A stretch of DNA of 64,000 nucleotides from Oscillospiraceae bacterium (GTDB lineage Bacteria; Bacillota; Clostridia; Oscillospirales; Oscillospiraceae). The notes under the pieces are model-generated. The model was not told the origin of the DNA. It searched no databases and was given only the letters and a program-made list of their open reading frames with translations. The stretch lies in the NCBI GenBank assembly GCA_902783035.1, contig CACZPK010000023.1:62001-126000 (forward strand). The letters are read 5' to 3'. Both the position numbers and the translations under genes were made by a program. Below are positions 43,303 through 51,538 of this stretch, one piece after another. Positions within the stretch are counted from its first letter, which is position 1; the number at the start of each line of letters is the position of its first letter.

Positions 43303-44162
43303 GCCAGCAGAAGAGCCGTTTGAACATCAAGATGGTGCCGGTGCAGTCACACGCCATCGTGCCGGACCGCGACGCCGACAAGAGTCCCATTCTGGAATGC
43401 CACCATCTCGGTATTGACTTCGGCGGTCTGACCGCCGTGAACAACTTCAACCTCATGATCGGGCGCACGGAGATCGCGGGTCTGATCGGTCCGAACGGCG
43501 CGGGCAAGACGACCGTGTTCAACATGCTCACGAAGGTCTATCAGCCCACGCGCGGTTCCATTTTGCTCGACGGGCGTGACACCTCCAAGCTCAGCACGGC
43601 GCAGGTCAGCCGTCTCGGCATCGCGCGTACGTTCCAGAACATCCGTCTTTTCAAGGATCTGACGGTGCTGGACAACGTGCTTGTCGGCTTGCACGACGAG
43701 ATGGACTACCGTCTGCCGAGCGCGATCTTCCGTCTGCCCGACTTCTGGCGCGGCGAGCGCATCGCCCGTGAGCGTGCACGCGAGCTGCTGTCGATCTTCG
43801 ACATGCAGGACATGGCGGACGCAAAGGCGGGCAGCCTACCTTATGGCGCACAGCGCCGTCTGGAAATCGTGCGCGCGCTGGCGACCAACCCCAGCCTGTT
43901 GCTGCTCGACGAGCCGGCAGCGGGCATGAACCCGAGCGAAACCTCGGAGCTGATGGACAACATCGTCAAGATCCGCGATCTGTTCCACATCGCCATCATG
44001 CTCATCGAGCACGACATGAACCTCGTCATGGGCATTTGCGAGGGCATCTGCGTCCTCAACTTCGGCGAGGTGATCGCCAAGGGCACGCCCGACGAGATCA
44101 AGAGCAACCCCGTCGTTATCGAGGCATACCTCGGCAAGAAGGACAAGAAGGAGGAGGCGTAA
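43299..44162 (+). CDS. livG: Branched-chain amino acid ABC ATPase LivG
   Basis: A 287-residue ATPase with Walker A GPNGAGKT, an altered signature SLPYGAQRRLEIVRAL, Walker B LLLLDEPAAGMNP and the LIEHDMNLVM switch region. It has about 28 residues before the ATPase domain that are not usual. It starts within the livM stop codon (ATGA), so translation is coupled. Confidence 0.95.
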   Translation: MSQQKSRLNIKMVPVQSHAIVPDRDADKSPILECHHLGIDFGGLTAVNNFNLMIGRTEIAGLIGPNGAGKTTVFNMLTKVYQPTRGSILLDGRDTSKLSTAQVSRLGIARTFQNIRLFKDLTVLDNVLVGLHDEMDYRLPSAIFRLPDFWRGERIARERARELLSIFDMQDMADAKAGSLPYGAQRRLEIVRALATNPSLLLLDEPAAGMNPSETSELMDNIVKIRDLFHIAIMLIEHDMNLVMGICEGICVLNFGEVIAKGTPDEIKSNPVVIEAYLGKKDKKEEA

Positions 44163-44164
44163 GG

Positions 44165-44875
44165 ATGGCTGAATTGCTCAAGGTTGAAGACATCAACGTC
44201 TATTACGGCGCGATCCACGCCATCAAGGGCGTCTCCTTCCACGTCGACGAAGGGGAGATCGTCACCCTCATCGGCGCAAACGGCGCAGGCAAATCCACAA
44301 CGCTGCAAACCGTATCCGGTCTGCTGCGCAGCAAAACCGGGTCCATCATCTTTGAGGGCAAGAGCATCTCCGGCGTCCCGGCGCATACGCTCGTGTCCCA
44401 TGGCCTCGCCCATGTGCCGGAGGGCCGCCGCATCTTCCTGCAAATGACGGTGGAGGAAAATCTGGAGATGGGCGCCTTCACCCAGCCAAACGCCAGCACC
44501 GCATCCTCGATGGAGAAGGTGTTCGCACAGTTCCCCCGTCTGGAGGAGCGCCGTCGCCAAATCGCCGGCACACTTTCCGGCGGTGAGCAGCAGATGCTCG
44601 CCATGGGCCGCGCGCTCATGAGCCATCCCAAGCTTCTGATGCTCGACGAACCGTCGATGGGTCTCGCGCCCATTCTGGTCGAGCAGATCTTCGACATCAT
44701 TCGCGAGCTGCACAAAGCGGGCACGACCATTCTGCTCGTCGAGCAGAACGCGCAGATGGCGCTTTCGGTCGCCGACCGTGCTTATGTGCTGGAAACGGGC
44801 AAGATCACCCTCTCCGGCACCGGTGCGGAGCTGGCGCAGAGCGACGCGGTCAAAAAGGCATATCTTGGCGGCTGA
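44165..44875 (+). CDS. livF: Branched-chain amino acid ABC ATPase LivF
   Basis: A 236-residue ATPase, the partner of LivG. It has Walker A GANGAGKS, signature GTLSGGEQQMLAMGRAL, Walker B LLMLDEPSMGLAP and LVEQNAQMAL. The start at 44165 follows the livG stop by two bases with GGAGG upstream. It closes the livKHMGF operon. No clear terminator is seen in the 30 bases before the next promoter. Confidence 0.95.
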   Translation: MAELLKVEDINVYYGAIHAIKGVSFHVDEGEIVTLIGANGAGKSTTLQTVSGLLRSKTGSIIFEGKSISGVPAHTLVSHGLAHVPEGRRIFLQMTVEENLEMGAFTQPNASTASSMEKVFAQFPRLEERRRQIAGTLSGGEQQMLAMGRALMSHPKLLMLDEPSMGLAPILVEQIFDIIRELHKAGTTILLVEQNAQMALSVADRAYVLETGKITLSGTGAELAQSDAVKKAYLGG

Positions 44876-44907
44876 TATCTGTCTTCCGGAAAATTATCAA
44901 TTGCCTA

Positions 44908-44936
44908 TTGACAAACTAGGCATAGCGTGCTATCAT
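44908..44936 (+). promoter_or_regulatory. Sigma-A type promoter for the met leader
   Basis: TTGACA (44908-44913), 17 bases and TATCAT (44931-44936). Transcription would start near 44943, a few bases before the leader peptide ribosome site. Confidence 0.8.
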
Positions 44937-44967
44937 ACCCCCATCCTGAGGAAAGGAGAGCAACATC

Positions 44968-45057
44968 ATGAAGCGTACTGTGACGATGACCATGATGGAG
45001 ATGTGCATGCGCATGCGTATGGACGTCTGTTTCGATATGCTCTCCGTCAGGGATTGA
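44968..45057 (+). CDS. Methionine-rich leader peptide (29 aa)
   Basis: A short gene with AAAGGAG nine bases before the ATG encodes 29 residues, nine of them Met. In MTMMEMCMRMRM (residues 7-18) seven of twelve are Met. Its stop is 29 bases before an intrinsic terminator that precedes the methionine importer gene metQ. The order promoter, ribosome site, Met-rich peptide, terminator and metQNI fits ribosome-mediated attenuation by charged tRNA-Met. No S-box or T-box is visible between promoter and metQ. Confidence 0.83.
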   Translation: MKRTVTMTMMEMCMRMRMDVCFDMLSVRD

Positions 45058-45086
45058 TCGCCGGATTGCGGCGCAAATCGTAAATG

Positions 45087-45122
45087 ACCGGAAGGCATAT
45101 CAAGCCTTCCGGTTTCATTTTT
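45087..45122 (+). terminator. Attenuator terminator in the met leader
   Basis: ACCGGAAGGC (45087-45096), loop ATATCAA, GCCTTCCGGT (45104-45113): a perfect 10-bp stem followed by TTCATTTTT. It lies between the leader peptide and metQ. Confidence 0.85.
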
Positions 45123-45154
45123 CAGCAAACAAAAAGCAGAAAGGAAGTATCCCC

Positions 45155-46000
45155 ATGAAAAAGCTCATTTCTCTTGCCCTTGCACTGGTATTGACCCTGT
45201 CCCTTGCCGCTTGCGGCGGCAAAAGCAAGTCCCTCACCATCGCCGTGCCGAATGACACAACCAACGAAGCGCGCGCGCTGATGCTGCTGGAAAACCTGGG
45301 CTACATCAAGCTCAAGGACGGCGCTGGCATCACCGCCACGAAGCTCGATATCACCGAGAACCCCCACAACATTGAGATCAACGAGATTGAGGCCGCGCAG
45401 CTGCCCAACGTCCTCAAGGATGTGGATTACGCCGTCATCAACTCCAACTACGCGCTCGACGGCGGGCTCAACCCCTCCAAGGACGCGCTCGGCATCGAAG
45501 GTTCCTTCTCCGCTTACGGCAACATTCTCTGCGTGAAGGAAGGCCGCGAGAACGATCCGATCATCAAGGCGCTGCTCGCCGCGCTGGAAAGCCAGCAGGT
45601 CGCGGACTACATCACCGACAAGTATGACGGCGCGGTCATCTCCGTCGTCGACCAGCCCACCGACGGCTACGACGCCTCCGTGGACTATGACGCACTGAAC
45701 GGCCAGACCGTCTCCGTCGCCGCCACGCCGACCCCGCACGCCGAGATCCTCAATGATGTGGTCAAGGGCATCCTCGCCGCCAAGGGCATCACCCTTGATG
45801 TGAAGGAATTCACCGATTACGTCCAGCCCAACAACGTTGTGGACAGCGGCGAGATCGACGCCAACTACTTCCAGCACCTGCCCTATCTGGAGGACTTCAA
45901 CGCCGAGAACGGCACGAAGGTCGTCAGCATCGGTGCGATCCACGTGGAGCCGATGGGACTCTACGGTGGCAAACAGACCACCCTTGACGCGCTGAAATAA
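45155..46000 (+). CDS. metQ: Methionine-binding lipoprotein, circularly permuted MetQ
   Basis: A 281-residue exported binding protein of the NlpA/MetQ family with lipobox SLAAC (Cys 20). The order of its two halves is exchanged. Residues 27-165 (TIAVPNDTTNEARALMLLEN, EAAQLPNVLKDVDYAVINSN) match the second half of ordinary MetQ, while residues 185-281 (VAATPTPHAEIL, EFTDYVQPNN, DANYFQHLPYLEDFN, IHVEPMGLYGGK, LDALK) match the first half. The protein stops right after LDALK, exactly where ordinary MetQ continues into the segment now found at the front. A linker of about 20 residues (166-184) joins the former ends. Signal peptide, ribosome site and frame are intact. It feeds MetNI. Confidence 0.9.
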   Translation: MKKLISLALALVLTLSLAACGGKSKSLTIAVPNDTTNEARALMLLENLGYIKLKDGAGITATKLDITENPHNIEINEIEAAQLPNVLKDVDYAVINSNYALDGGLNPSKDALGIEGSFSAYGNILCVKEGRENDPIIKALLAALESQQVADYITDKYDGAVISVVDQPTDGYDASVDYDALNGQTVSVAATPTPHAEILNDVVKGILAAKGITLDVKEFTDYVQPNNVVDSGEIDANYFQHLPYLEDFNAENGTKVVSIGAIHVEPMGLYGGKQTTLDALK

Positions 46001-46012
46001 TTGGTTTATATT

Positions 46013-46043
46013 CAAAAGGAGCGGCAAAAGGCCGCTCCTTTTG
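46013..46043 (+). promoter_or_regulatory. Intercistronic hairpin between metQ and metN
   Basis: A 13-bp perfect stem (CAAAAGGAGCGGC, 5-base loop, GCCGCTCCTTTTG) with no free T-run fills the gap before metN. Confidence 0.7.
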
Positions 46044-46055
46044 AGGTGAACTGAC

Positions 46056-47069
46056 ATGATCGAAATCAAAAACCTGTCCAAGACCTTCCGCACGGCGGAG
46101 GGGGAAGTCGAGGCGCTGAAGGACGTTTCTCTTTCCATTCCCGACGGCGATATTTTCGGCATCATCGGCATGTCCGGCGCGGGCAAATCCACGCTGGTAC
46201 GCACGATCAACATGCTCGAGCGCCCCACCGAGGGCAGCGTCATCATCGACGGCGTGGACATGGGCGCACTCAGCGAAGCGGAGCTGCGCAAAAAGCGCCG
46301 CGAAATCACTATGATTTTCCAGGGTTTCAATCTGCTCATGCAGAAGACCTGTCTGGACAACATCTGCTTCCCGCTGCGTCTCGCGGGCATATCGGCGCCG
46401 CAGGCACGCGAACGCGCGCTTGCACTGCTGGAAACCGTGGGGCTTGCGGACAAGGCCAAGGCGTATCCCGCGCAGCTCTCCGGCGGACAGCAGCAGCGCG
46501 TCGCCATTGCCCGCGCGCTGGCGACCGATCCAAAGGTTCTGCTTTGCGACGAGGCGACCAGCGCCCTTGACCCGACAACGACGGCGTCCATTCTGGAGTT
46601 GATCCGCTCGATCAACGAAATCACAGGCATCACCGCCATTCTGATCACACACCAGATGAGCGTTGTGGAAAGCATCTGCCGCCATGTTGCCATTCTCGAC
46701 GGCGGTGTCATCGCCGAAGTCGGCGAGGTGGGCGAGGTCTTCTCCCACCCGAAGAGCGCGGCGGCACGCCGGCTCGTGTTCCCGGACGGCGACGCTGCGG
46801 CGTCCCTGACACGGGATCGGGACGAACACATCCTGCGCGTCGTGTTCAACGGCAATCAGGCGACGGCCACGCCGCTGATCGCCCACATGGCGGTGGAAAA
46901 AGGCATAGAGGCAAACATCGCCTACGCCTCCACCAAGACCATCGACGGGCGGGAATTCGGCTCGATGCTGCTGGGCATCCGCGGCGGCGACAACGTGCTG
47001 CGCGAGGCGATCGGATATCTGACCAGAAACCCCGATATTCTGGCGGAGGAGGTGCATTTGGATGATTGA
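46056..47069 (+). CDS. metN: Methionine ABC importer ATPase
   Basis: A 337-residue ATPase with Walker A GMSGAGKS, Q-loop IFQGFN, signature LSGGQQQRVAIARAL, Walker B VLLCDEATSALDP and THQMSVVE. The C-terminal part (about 255-335, HILRVVFNGNQATATPLIAH) is the NIL domain that binds methionine and inhibits transport when the cell is replete. GAGGTGA lies before the start. The end overlaps the metI start (ATGATTGA). Confidence 0.95.
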   Translation: MIEIKNLSKTFRTAEGEVEALKDVSLSIPDGDIFGIIGMSGAGKSTLVRTINMLERPTEGSVIIDGVDMGALSEAELRKKRREITMIFQGFNLLMQKTCLDNICFPLRLAGISAPQARERALALLETVGLADKAKAYPAQLSGGQQQRVAIARALATDPKVLLCDEATSALDPTTTASILELIRSINEITGITAILITHQMSVVESICRHVAILDGGVIAEVGEVGEVFSHPKSAAARRLVFPDGDAAASLTRDRDEHILRVVFNGNQATATPLIAHMAVEKGIEANIAYASTKTIDGREFGSMLLGIRGGDNVLREAIGYLTRNPDILAEEVHLDD

Positions 47070-47772
47070 CAAGCTGTTCGCGCCCGAGGTACTGGCGGAG
47101 GCAGGGGATATCATTCGTACACAATTTCCGCTGGCGATCTGGGAAACGGTATACGTCACCATTCTGTCCACGGCGTTTGCCATCATCATCGGCCTGCCGC
47201 TGGGCGTGATCCTCGTCGTGGGCGAAAAGGGCGGCGTCAAGCCGCTGCCCGCATGGCTGATGCGCACTTTGAACGTCGTGATCAACCTGCTGCGCTCGGT
47301 GCCCTTTCTGATCCTGATGGTGCTGGTATTTCCGCTCACGCGTCTGATCGTCGGCACCGTTGTCGGCACGGTGGCCAGCATCGTGCCGCTGGTGATTGCA
47401 GCGTTCCCGTTTGTCGCGCGTCTTGCCGAAGGCAGTCTGCGCGAGGTAAACCCGAACACCATTGAAATGGCGCAGAGCCTCGGCGCGTCCCCGATGCAGA
47501 TCATCACGCGCGTGATGATCCCTGAGAGCGTACCGAGCCTCATTTCCAACGCGACCATCGCCATTACAACCATTCTCGGATACTCCGCCATGAGCGGCAT
47601 CATCGGCGGCGGCGGTCTCGGCAAGATCGCGATGAACTACGGCTACTACCGTTACAAATACCTCATCATGGTGGCGGCGGTGGTTCTGCTGATCGTCCTG
47701 GTGCAGGTGTTCCAGACCGTCGGCACGCATCTCGCCGTCCGGACGGACAAACGTCTGAAAAACAAGACCTGA
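47062..47772 (+). CDS. metI: Methionine ABC importer permease
   Basis: A 236-residue permease with five or six helices. IWETVYVTILSTAFAIIIGL, the coupling motif EVNPNTIEMAQSLGASPMQI and GYSAMSGIIGGGGLGKIAMN are MetI signatures. It forms the channel of the methionine importer with MetN. It overlaps metN by eight bases and is followed at once by a strong terminator. Confidence 0.95.
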   Translation: MIDKLFAPEVLAEAGDIIRTQFPLAIWETVYVTILSTAFAIIIGLPLGVILVVGEKGGVKPLPAWLMRTLNVVINLLRSVPFLILMVLVFPLTRLIVGTVVGTVASIVPLVIAAFPFVARLAEGSLREVNPNTIEMAQSLGASPMQIITRVMIPESVPSLISNATIAITTILGYSAMSGIIGGGGLGKIAMNYGYYRYKYLIMVAAVVLLIVLVQVFQTVGTHLAVRTDKRLKNKT

Positions 47773-47778
47773 ACGAGC

Positions 47779-47816
47779 GAACCGGAGAGGTATCATCCTC
47801 TCCGGTTCCCTTTATT
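47779..47816. terminator. Intrinsic terminator after metQNI
   Basis: GAACCGGAGAGG, loop TATCAT, CCTCTCCGGTTC (47779-47808) is a 12-bp perfect stem followed by CCTTTATTT. It also lies at the end of the convergent nnrD gene. Confidence 0.88.
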
Positions 47817-48691
47817 TATACAACCTCTGCAAATGCCGCCGCCAGTCCCTCGTCCGCTACGTCTCCTGGCGTAACACAGTACGGCGTCAGTCGCTGCGCC
47901 AAAATATCCCCCGCGCGGGCGTGGAGCCAGACGCCGCACGCTGCCGCGTCCGCCGCACTCGCACCCTGGGCAAGCAGCGCGGCGATCACGCCCGTGAGCA
48001 CATCGCCGCTGCCGCCCTTGGCAAGCGCGGAACCGCCGCAGGTGTTTTCCAGCACCGATCCATTCGGCAGGGCGACCAGCGTGCGGTGCCCCTTGCGCAC
48101 CAGTATACAGCCGTGGGCTGCAGCAAACGCCCGCGCGGTCTCCTCGCGGTCCCGTGCCGACAATTCGGCGATCGAAACCCCCAACAGCCGCGCCAGCTCG
48201 CCGTCATGCGGCGTAAGCACCGTCACGCGGCCTCGCCGCGCGTCGAGAACCGACAGATCCTCCGACAGCGCGTTCAGTCCGTCCGCATCCAGCACAACGC
48301 CTTGCTCCGCCTCGCGCAGCAGCGCGGCGGTAAGTGCCGTCGTTCCGGCGCTGCGTCCGAGGCCGGGCCCCAGCGCCAGCACATTGCAGCCGCGCATTTT
48401 CTCCCTGATCGGCGCCAGCGCATCCGCCGACAGGCGCTCGCCATCGTCGGGCAGGGGAAAGGGCATTGCCGAAACGCATTTCTCCGCCTCAACCGCCCAA
48501 ATACAGCGCGGCACACCGAGGTAGACCAGCCCGCAGCCGGCGCGCACGGCAGCCTGCGCCGTGAGGTACGGCGCACCCGTATAGCCGACCGCTCCGCCAA
48601 CGACAAGCAGCTTGCCGAAGTTGCCCTTATGTCCGTCCGCCTTGCGCTGTGGCAACGCATCGCGGACATAGGCCGCGTCGATCCGAGTCAT
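47816..48691 (-). CDS. nnrD: ADP/ATP-dependent NAD(P)H-hydrate dehydratase
   Basis: A 291-residue YjeF C-terminal-type (carbohydrate kinase-like) enzyme that repairs hydrated NAD(P)H. Family motifs: GHKGNFGKLLVVGGAVGYTG, LALGPGLGRS, LDADGLNALS, LTPHDGELARLLG and the catalytic TCGGSALAKGGSGDVLTGVI. The epimerase domain NnrE found fused in many bacteria is absent here. It is a single-gene unit convergent with metI. A ribosome site AAAGGATG precedes the start at 48691. Confidence 0.92.
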   Translation of the reverse strand: MTRIDAAYVRDALPQRKADGHKGNFGKLLVVGGAVGYTGAPYLTAQAAVRAGCGLVYLGVPRCIWAVEAEKCVSAMPFPLPDDGERLSADALAPIREKMRGCNVLALGPGLGRSAGTTALTAALLREAEQGVVLDADGLNALSEDLSVLDARRGRVTVLTPHDGELARLLGVSIAELSARDREETARAFAAAHGCILVRKGHRTLVALPNGSVLENTCGGSALAKGGSGDVLTGVIAALLAQGASAADAAACGVWLHARAGDILAQRLTPYCVTPGDVADEGLAAAFAEVV

Positions 48692-48800
48692 GTGATCACA
48701 TCCTTTGTCTGAATTTTACCATGCCTGCTGAAAAAACGGTAGAAAAACCTTGCATGGCGTGATAAGATGTTTCGCGCAACAGAAAAAGAGAGGAAATGGT

Positions 48801-49571
48801 ATGGACACATTTCTCAAAACCTGTCTCATTGTCTGCCCGCTGGTGTTTCTTGCGGGCTTTGTCGATTCCGTGGCGGGCGGCGGCGGGATCATCTCGCTGC
48901 CCGCCTATCTGATGGCCGGCCTGCCCGCCCACCTTGCCGCGGGCACGAACAAGGTCGTCAACGGCTGCGGCACGCTGATGGCGACAACCAAATATTTCCG
49001 CAACGGCAAGGTACGCATCCGGGCCGCGGCTGCGGCTGCCGCCGGGGCGCTGCTCGGCTCCGTGATCGGAGCGCAGCTCGCGTCCATGATCCCGGAAGCA
49101 ACGCTCAAGACCATCATGCTTGTTGCGCTGCCCTGCGTGGCGGTGTTTCTCGTCATCAAACGCGACTTTGGCGGAGATGATACAACTGCGGATACGCTTG
49201 CACCGGGGCGGGAGCTTGTCATTTCCGCGCTCATCGGCCTTGGTGTCGGCTGCTACGACGGACTGCTCGGCCCCGGCACCGGCACGTTCATGATCATCTG
49301 CTTTACGGCCTTTCTCTCCATGGATCTTCTCACCGCGTCCGGCTGCGCCAAGGCGGCAAACCTGGCTTCCAACATTGGCAGCGCCGTGGTGTGGATTCTG
49401 CACGGCAGCGTACTGTGGAAGCTTGCCGTGCCCGCGATCGTCTGCAACATTCTGGGCGCCTGGTTCGGCGCGCGCTATGCCATCCGCGGCGGCAGCAAAA
49501 AGGTGCGCAGTATGATGTTCATTGTGCTGGGGCTGTTGTTTCTGAAAATGCTCTATGACCTGTTCGCGTAA
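48801..49571 (+). CDS. TSUP-family permease (TauE/SafE, DUF81)
   Basis: A 256-residue membrane protein with eight or so hydrophobic stretches. AGFVDSVAGGGGIISLPAYL then MAGLPAHLAAGTNKVVNGCG is the first TSUP repeat and GCYDGLLGPGTGTFMIICFT the second. Such permeases move sulfite, sulfonates or other small organosulfur anions; the substrate here is unknown. ATG 48801 has AGAGAGGA upstream. It faces an IclR-type regulator gene across a shared terminator. Confidence 0.88.
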   Translation: MDTFLKTCLIVCPLVFLAGFVDSVAGGGGIISLPAYLMAGLPAHLAAGTNKVVNGCGTLMATTKYFRNGKVRIRAAAAAAAGALLGSVIGAQLASMIPEATLKTIMLVALPCVAVFLVIKRDFGGDDTTADTLAPGRELVISALIGLGVGCYDGLLGPGTGTFMIICFTAFLSMDLLTASGCAKAANLASNIGSAVVWILHGSVLWKLAVPAIVCNILGAWFGARYAIRGGSKKVRSMMFIVLGLLFLKMLYDLFA

Positions 49572-49584
49572 AATCGTGCGCAGT

Positions 49585-49625
49585 GCGGCGGAAGACCCGG
49601 TTTTCGGGTTTTCCGCCGCGTTTTC
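49585..49625. terminator. Bidirectional terminator between TSUP and IclR genes
   Basis: A long stem (GCGGCGGAA-G-ACCCG, loop GTTTT, CGGGT-T-TTCCGCCGC) is followed by GTTTTC on the plus strand. It separates two convergent genes. Confidence 0.8.
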
Positions 49626-50407
49626 TATCTCTGTGCCTCCCGCCAGCCAAGCGCGGCAGAGAGCAGCGCCGCCTGCCGCGCCGTTTCCTCCGTTGCGGCG
49701 CGGAACTCCTCCGACTGCACGCGCCGGAACAAGCCAACCAGGCCAAGGGCATATCGCACCGCGCCCGTGCTGTCCCGCACGGGCGCTGAAACCGAACGCA
49801 GACCGATCTTGTACTCGCCGTCCTCCACGGCAAATCCGTCTTGCCGGATGTGTTCCAGACCGGCGAGCAGCACCTCCGCATCCGTAAGCGTGTGCGGCGT
49901 ATAGGGCGCAAGCCCGGCGTCCGACAGGCGTTTGCGCGCCTCACCCGCGGGGAGATACGCGAGAAGCAGCTTGCCCTGCGACGTGGCATGCAGCGGCAGG
50001 CGCGAGCCGATCTCCGGCACCACCTGCACCCCCGCGCCGCCCGTGCACTGGTCGAAGGAGATGACGTGGTTGCCTTCCAAAATCGACAGGAACGCGCTTC
50101 CGCCCGTCCGTTCGGACAGCAGTTCCAAATAGGGCCGCGCCACGCGGGACACATCCCAGCCCGCGCTGACGGCACAGCCGCATTCAAACAGCCGTACGCC
50201 CAGCGCATACCGCCCATCGGCACGCTGCTCCACCATTGCATGTTCCCGCAAGGTCGAAAGCAGCGCATACACCGTGCTTTTGGGATGGCCCACGGCAGCG
50301 GACAGCTCTTGCAGGCTCATAGGCGCGCGTCGCGCCAGCAGCGCCTCCAGCAGCTCCATCGCCTTTGCGACGGCGTGCACCTGTGCGGTTTTTCTTTCTT
50401 TTGACAC
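49625..50407 (-). CDS. IclR-family transcriptional regulator
   Basis: A 260-residue regulator with an N-terminal winged HTH (APMSLQELSAAVGHPKSTVY followed by ALLSTLREHAMVEQRADGRY) and an IclR effector domain (TSQGKLLLAYLPAGEARKRL, FAVEDGEYKIGLRSVSAPVR). I chose the GTG at 50407 (AAGGAAG upstream). It is divergent from modA with about 180 bases between, and convergent with the TSUP gene. Its target is not clear from sequence: no inverted repeat was recognised near either promoter. Confidence 0.88.
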   Translation of the reverse strand: MSKERKTAQVHAVAKAMELLEALLARRAPMSLQELSAAVGHPKSTVYALLSTLREHAMVEQRADGRYALGVRLFECGCAVSAGWDVSRVARPYLELLSERTGGSAFLSILEGNHVISFDQCTGGAGVQVVPEIGSRLPLHATSQGKLLLAYLPAGEARKRLSDAGLAPYTPHTLTDAEVLLAGLEHIRQDGFAVEDGEYKIGLRSVSAPVRDSTGAVRYALGLVGLFRRVQSEEFRAATEETARQAALLSAALGWREAQR

Positions 50408-50524
50408 CGCTTTTCTTCCTTTCCTTACATTCTGTCTCTGCAAAGAATAGCATGGCGCCACCGACCGCGCAAGCAAAAATTCGTCATGGCAGAACATTTA
50501 TTCCGTTATGCCGAACAGCTTGCC

Positions 50525-50553
50525 TTGCAACAGCCGTGTCGACGCGGTACAAT
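50525..50553 (+). promoter_or_regulatory. Sigma-A type promoter for the molybdenum operon
   Basis: TTGCAA (50525-50530), 17 bases and TACAAT (50548-50553), giving a leader of about 30 bases before modA. That is too short for a Moco riboswitch. No ModE-like repeat was recognised. Confidence 0.7.
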
Positions 50554-50592
50554 GCCGTTATCTCATGCGAAAAATAACGGAGGTTGAGAACG

Positions 50593-51486
50593 ATGAAAAA
50601 GTATCTGTCCTTTCTGCCGGCATTGGCCATGTTCTGCACCCTGCTGAGCGCCTGCGGCACGGCAGCGCCGGCTGAAACCACAGCAGCACAGGCATCCGCG
50701 CCGGCTGAAGCTGCCGCACCGGCCGCAGCCGCGCCAGCAACGGAGCCGGTAGAGCTGATCGTCTTTGCCGCGGCGTCCATGAAAGAAACGCTGACCACCA
50801 TCGGTGAGCAGTACAAGACGGTCGCCCCGAACGTGACGCTTTCGTTCAACTTTGATTCGTCCGGCACGCTCAAAACGCAGATTGCGGAAGGCGCAGACTG
50901 CGACCTGTTCATTTCCGCCGCGCCCAAGCAGATGAACCAGCTCGACGGCGCGCTCAAGGACGATGCAGACAAAAACCCGGACGGGCTTGACTTCGTCATG
51001 CAGGGCACGCGCTGCAACCTGCTGGAAAACAAGGTCACGCTCGTCGTACCGGAAGGGAACCCCAAGGATATACAGTCTTTTGACGACCTTGCCGCAAAGC
51101 TGCTCTCCGGCGGCATTCTGCTGGCGATGGGGAACGGCGATGTGCCGGTGGGGCAGTACACGCAAAAGATTTTCGCCCATTACGGCATCGACGAGAGCGC
51201 GGTTGCGTCCTGTCTGACCTACGGTTCCAACGTCAAGGAGGTCACAACGCAGGTGGCAGAGGGTGCGGCAGATTGCGGTGTGGTATACGCCACCGATGCT
51301 TTTTCCGCCGGTCTGACCGTTGTGGACGAGGCAACGGCGGAAATGTGCGGGCAGGTCATTTATCCCGCAGCGGTGCTGCGTGCCACGCAGCATGAAGCGG
51401 AGGCAAAGGCATTCCTGGATTACCTCAAGGGCGCGGATGCCACGGCGGTCTTTGCAAGCGTAGGCTTTACATCGCTTGCAAAATAG
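50593..51486 (+). CDS. modA: Molybdate-binding lipoprotein
   Basis: A 297-residue exported binding protein with lipobox TLLSAC and an Ala/Glu-rich linker. The core ELIVFAAASMKETLTTIGEQ, FNFDSSGTLKTQIAEGADCD, LFISAAPKQMNQL and GQYTQKIFAHYG match ModA, including the Ser residues that bind the oxyanion. It captures molybdate (or tungstate) for ModBC. GGAGG precedes the start. It is the first gene of the long molybdenum operon. Confidence 0.94.
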   Translation: MKKYLSFLPALAMFCTLLSACGTAAPAETTAAQASAPAEAAAPAAAAPATEPVELIVFAAASMKETLTTIGEQYKTVAPNVTLSFNFDSSGTLKTQIAEGADCDLFISAAPKQMNQLDGALKDDADKNPDGLDFVMQGTRCNLLENKVTLVVPEGNPKDIQSFDDLAAKLLSGGILLAMGNGDVPVGQYTQKIFAHYGIDESAVASCLTYGSNVKEVTTQVAEGAADCGVVYATDAFSAGLTVVDEATAEMCGQVIYPAAVLRATQHEAEAKAFLDYLKGADATAVFASVGFTSLAK

Positions 51487-51524
51487 TATAAAATAAGGGG
51501 TACGCGATTGCCCCTATTTTATAC
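51486..51524 (+). promoter_or_regulatory. Intercistronic hairpin between modA and modB
   Basis: GTATAAAATA-A-GGGG, 10-base loop, CCCCTATTTTATAC: a 14-bp stem with one bulged A that starts at the modA stop codon and ends before the modB ribosome site. Confidence 0.7.
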
Positions 51525-51538
51525 AGGAGGGTCCCTGA

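Noticed and set aside
44937..45154. SAM-I (S-box) riboswitch before metQ
   Set aside because: No conserved S-box elements were found; the leader is occupied by the Met-rich peptide gene and a short terminator.
50548..50592. Moco riboswitch before modA
   Set aside because: Only about 30 bases lie between the predicted transcription start and modA.
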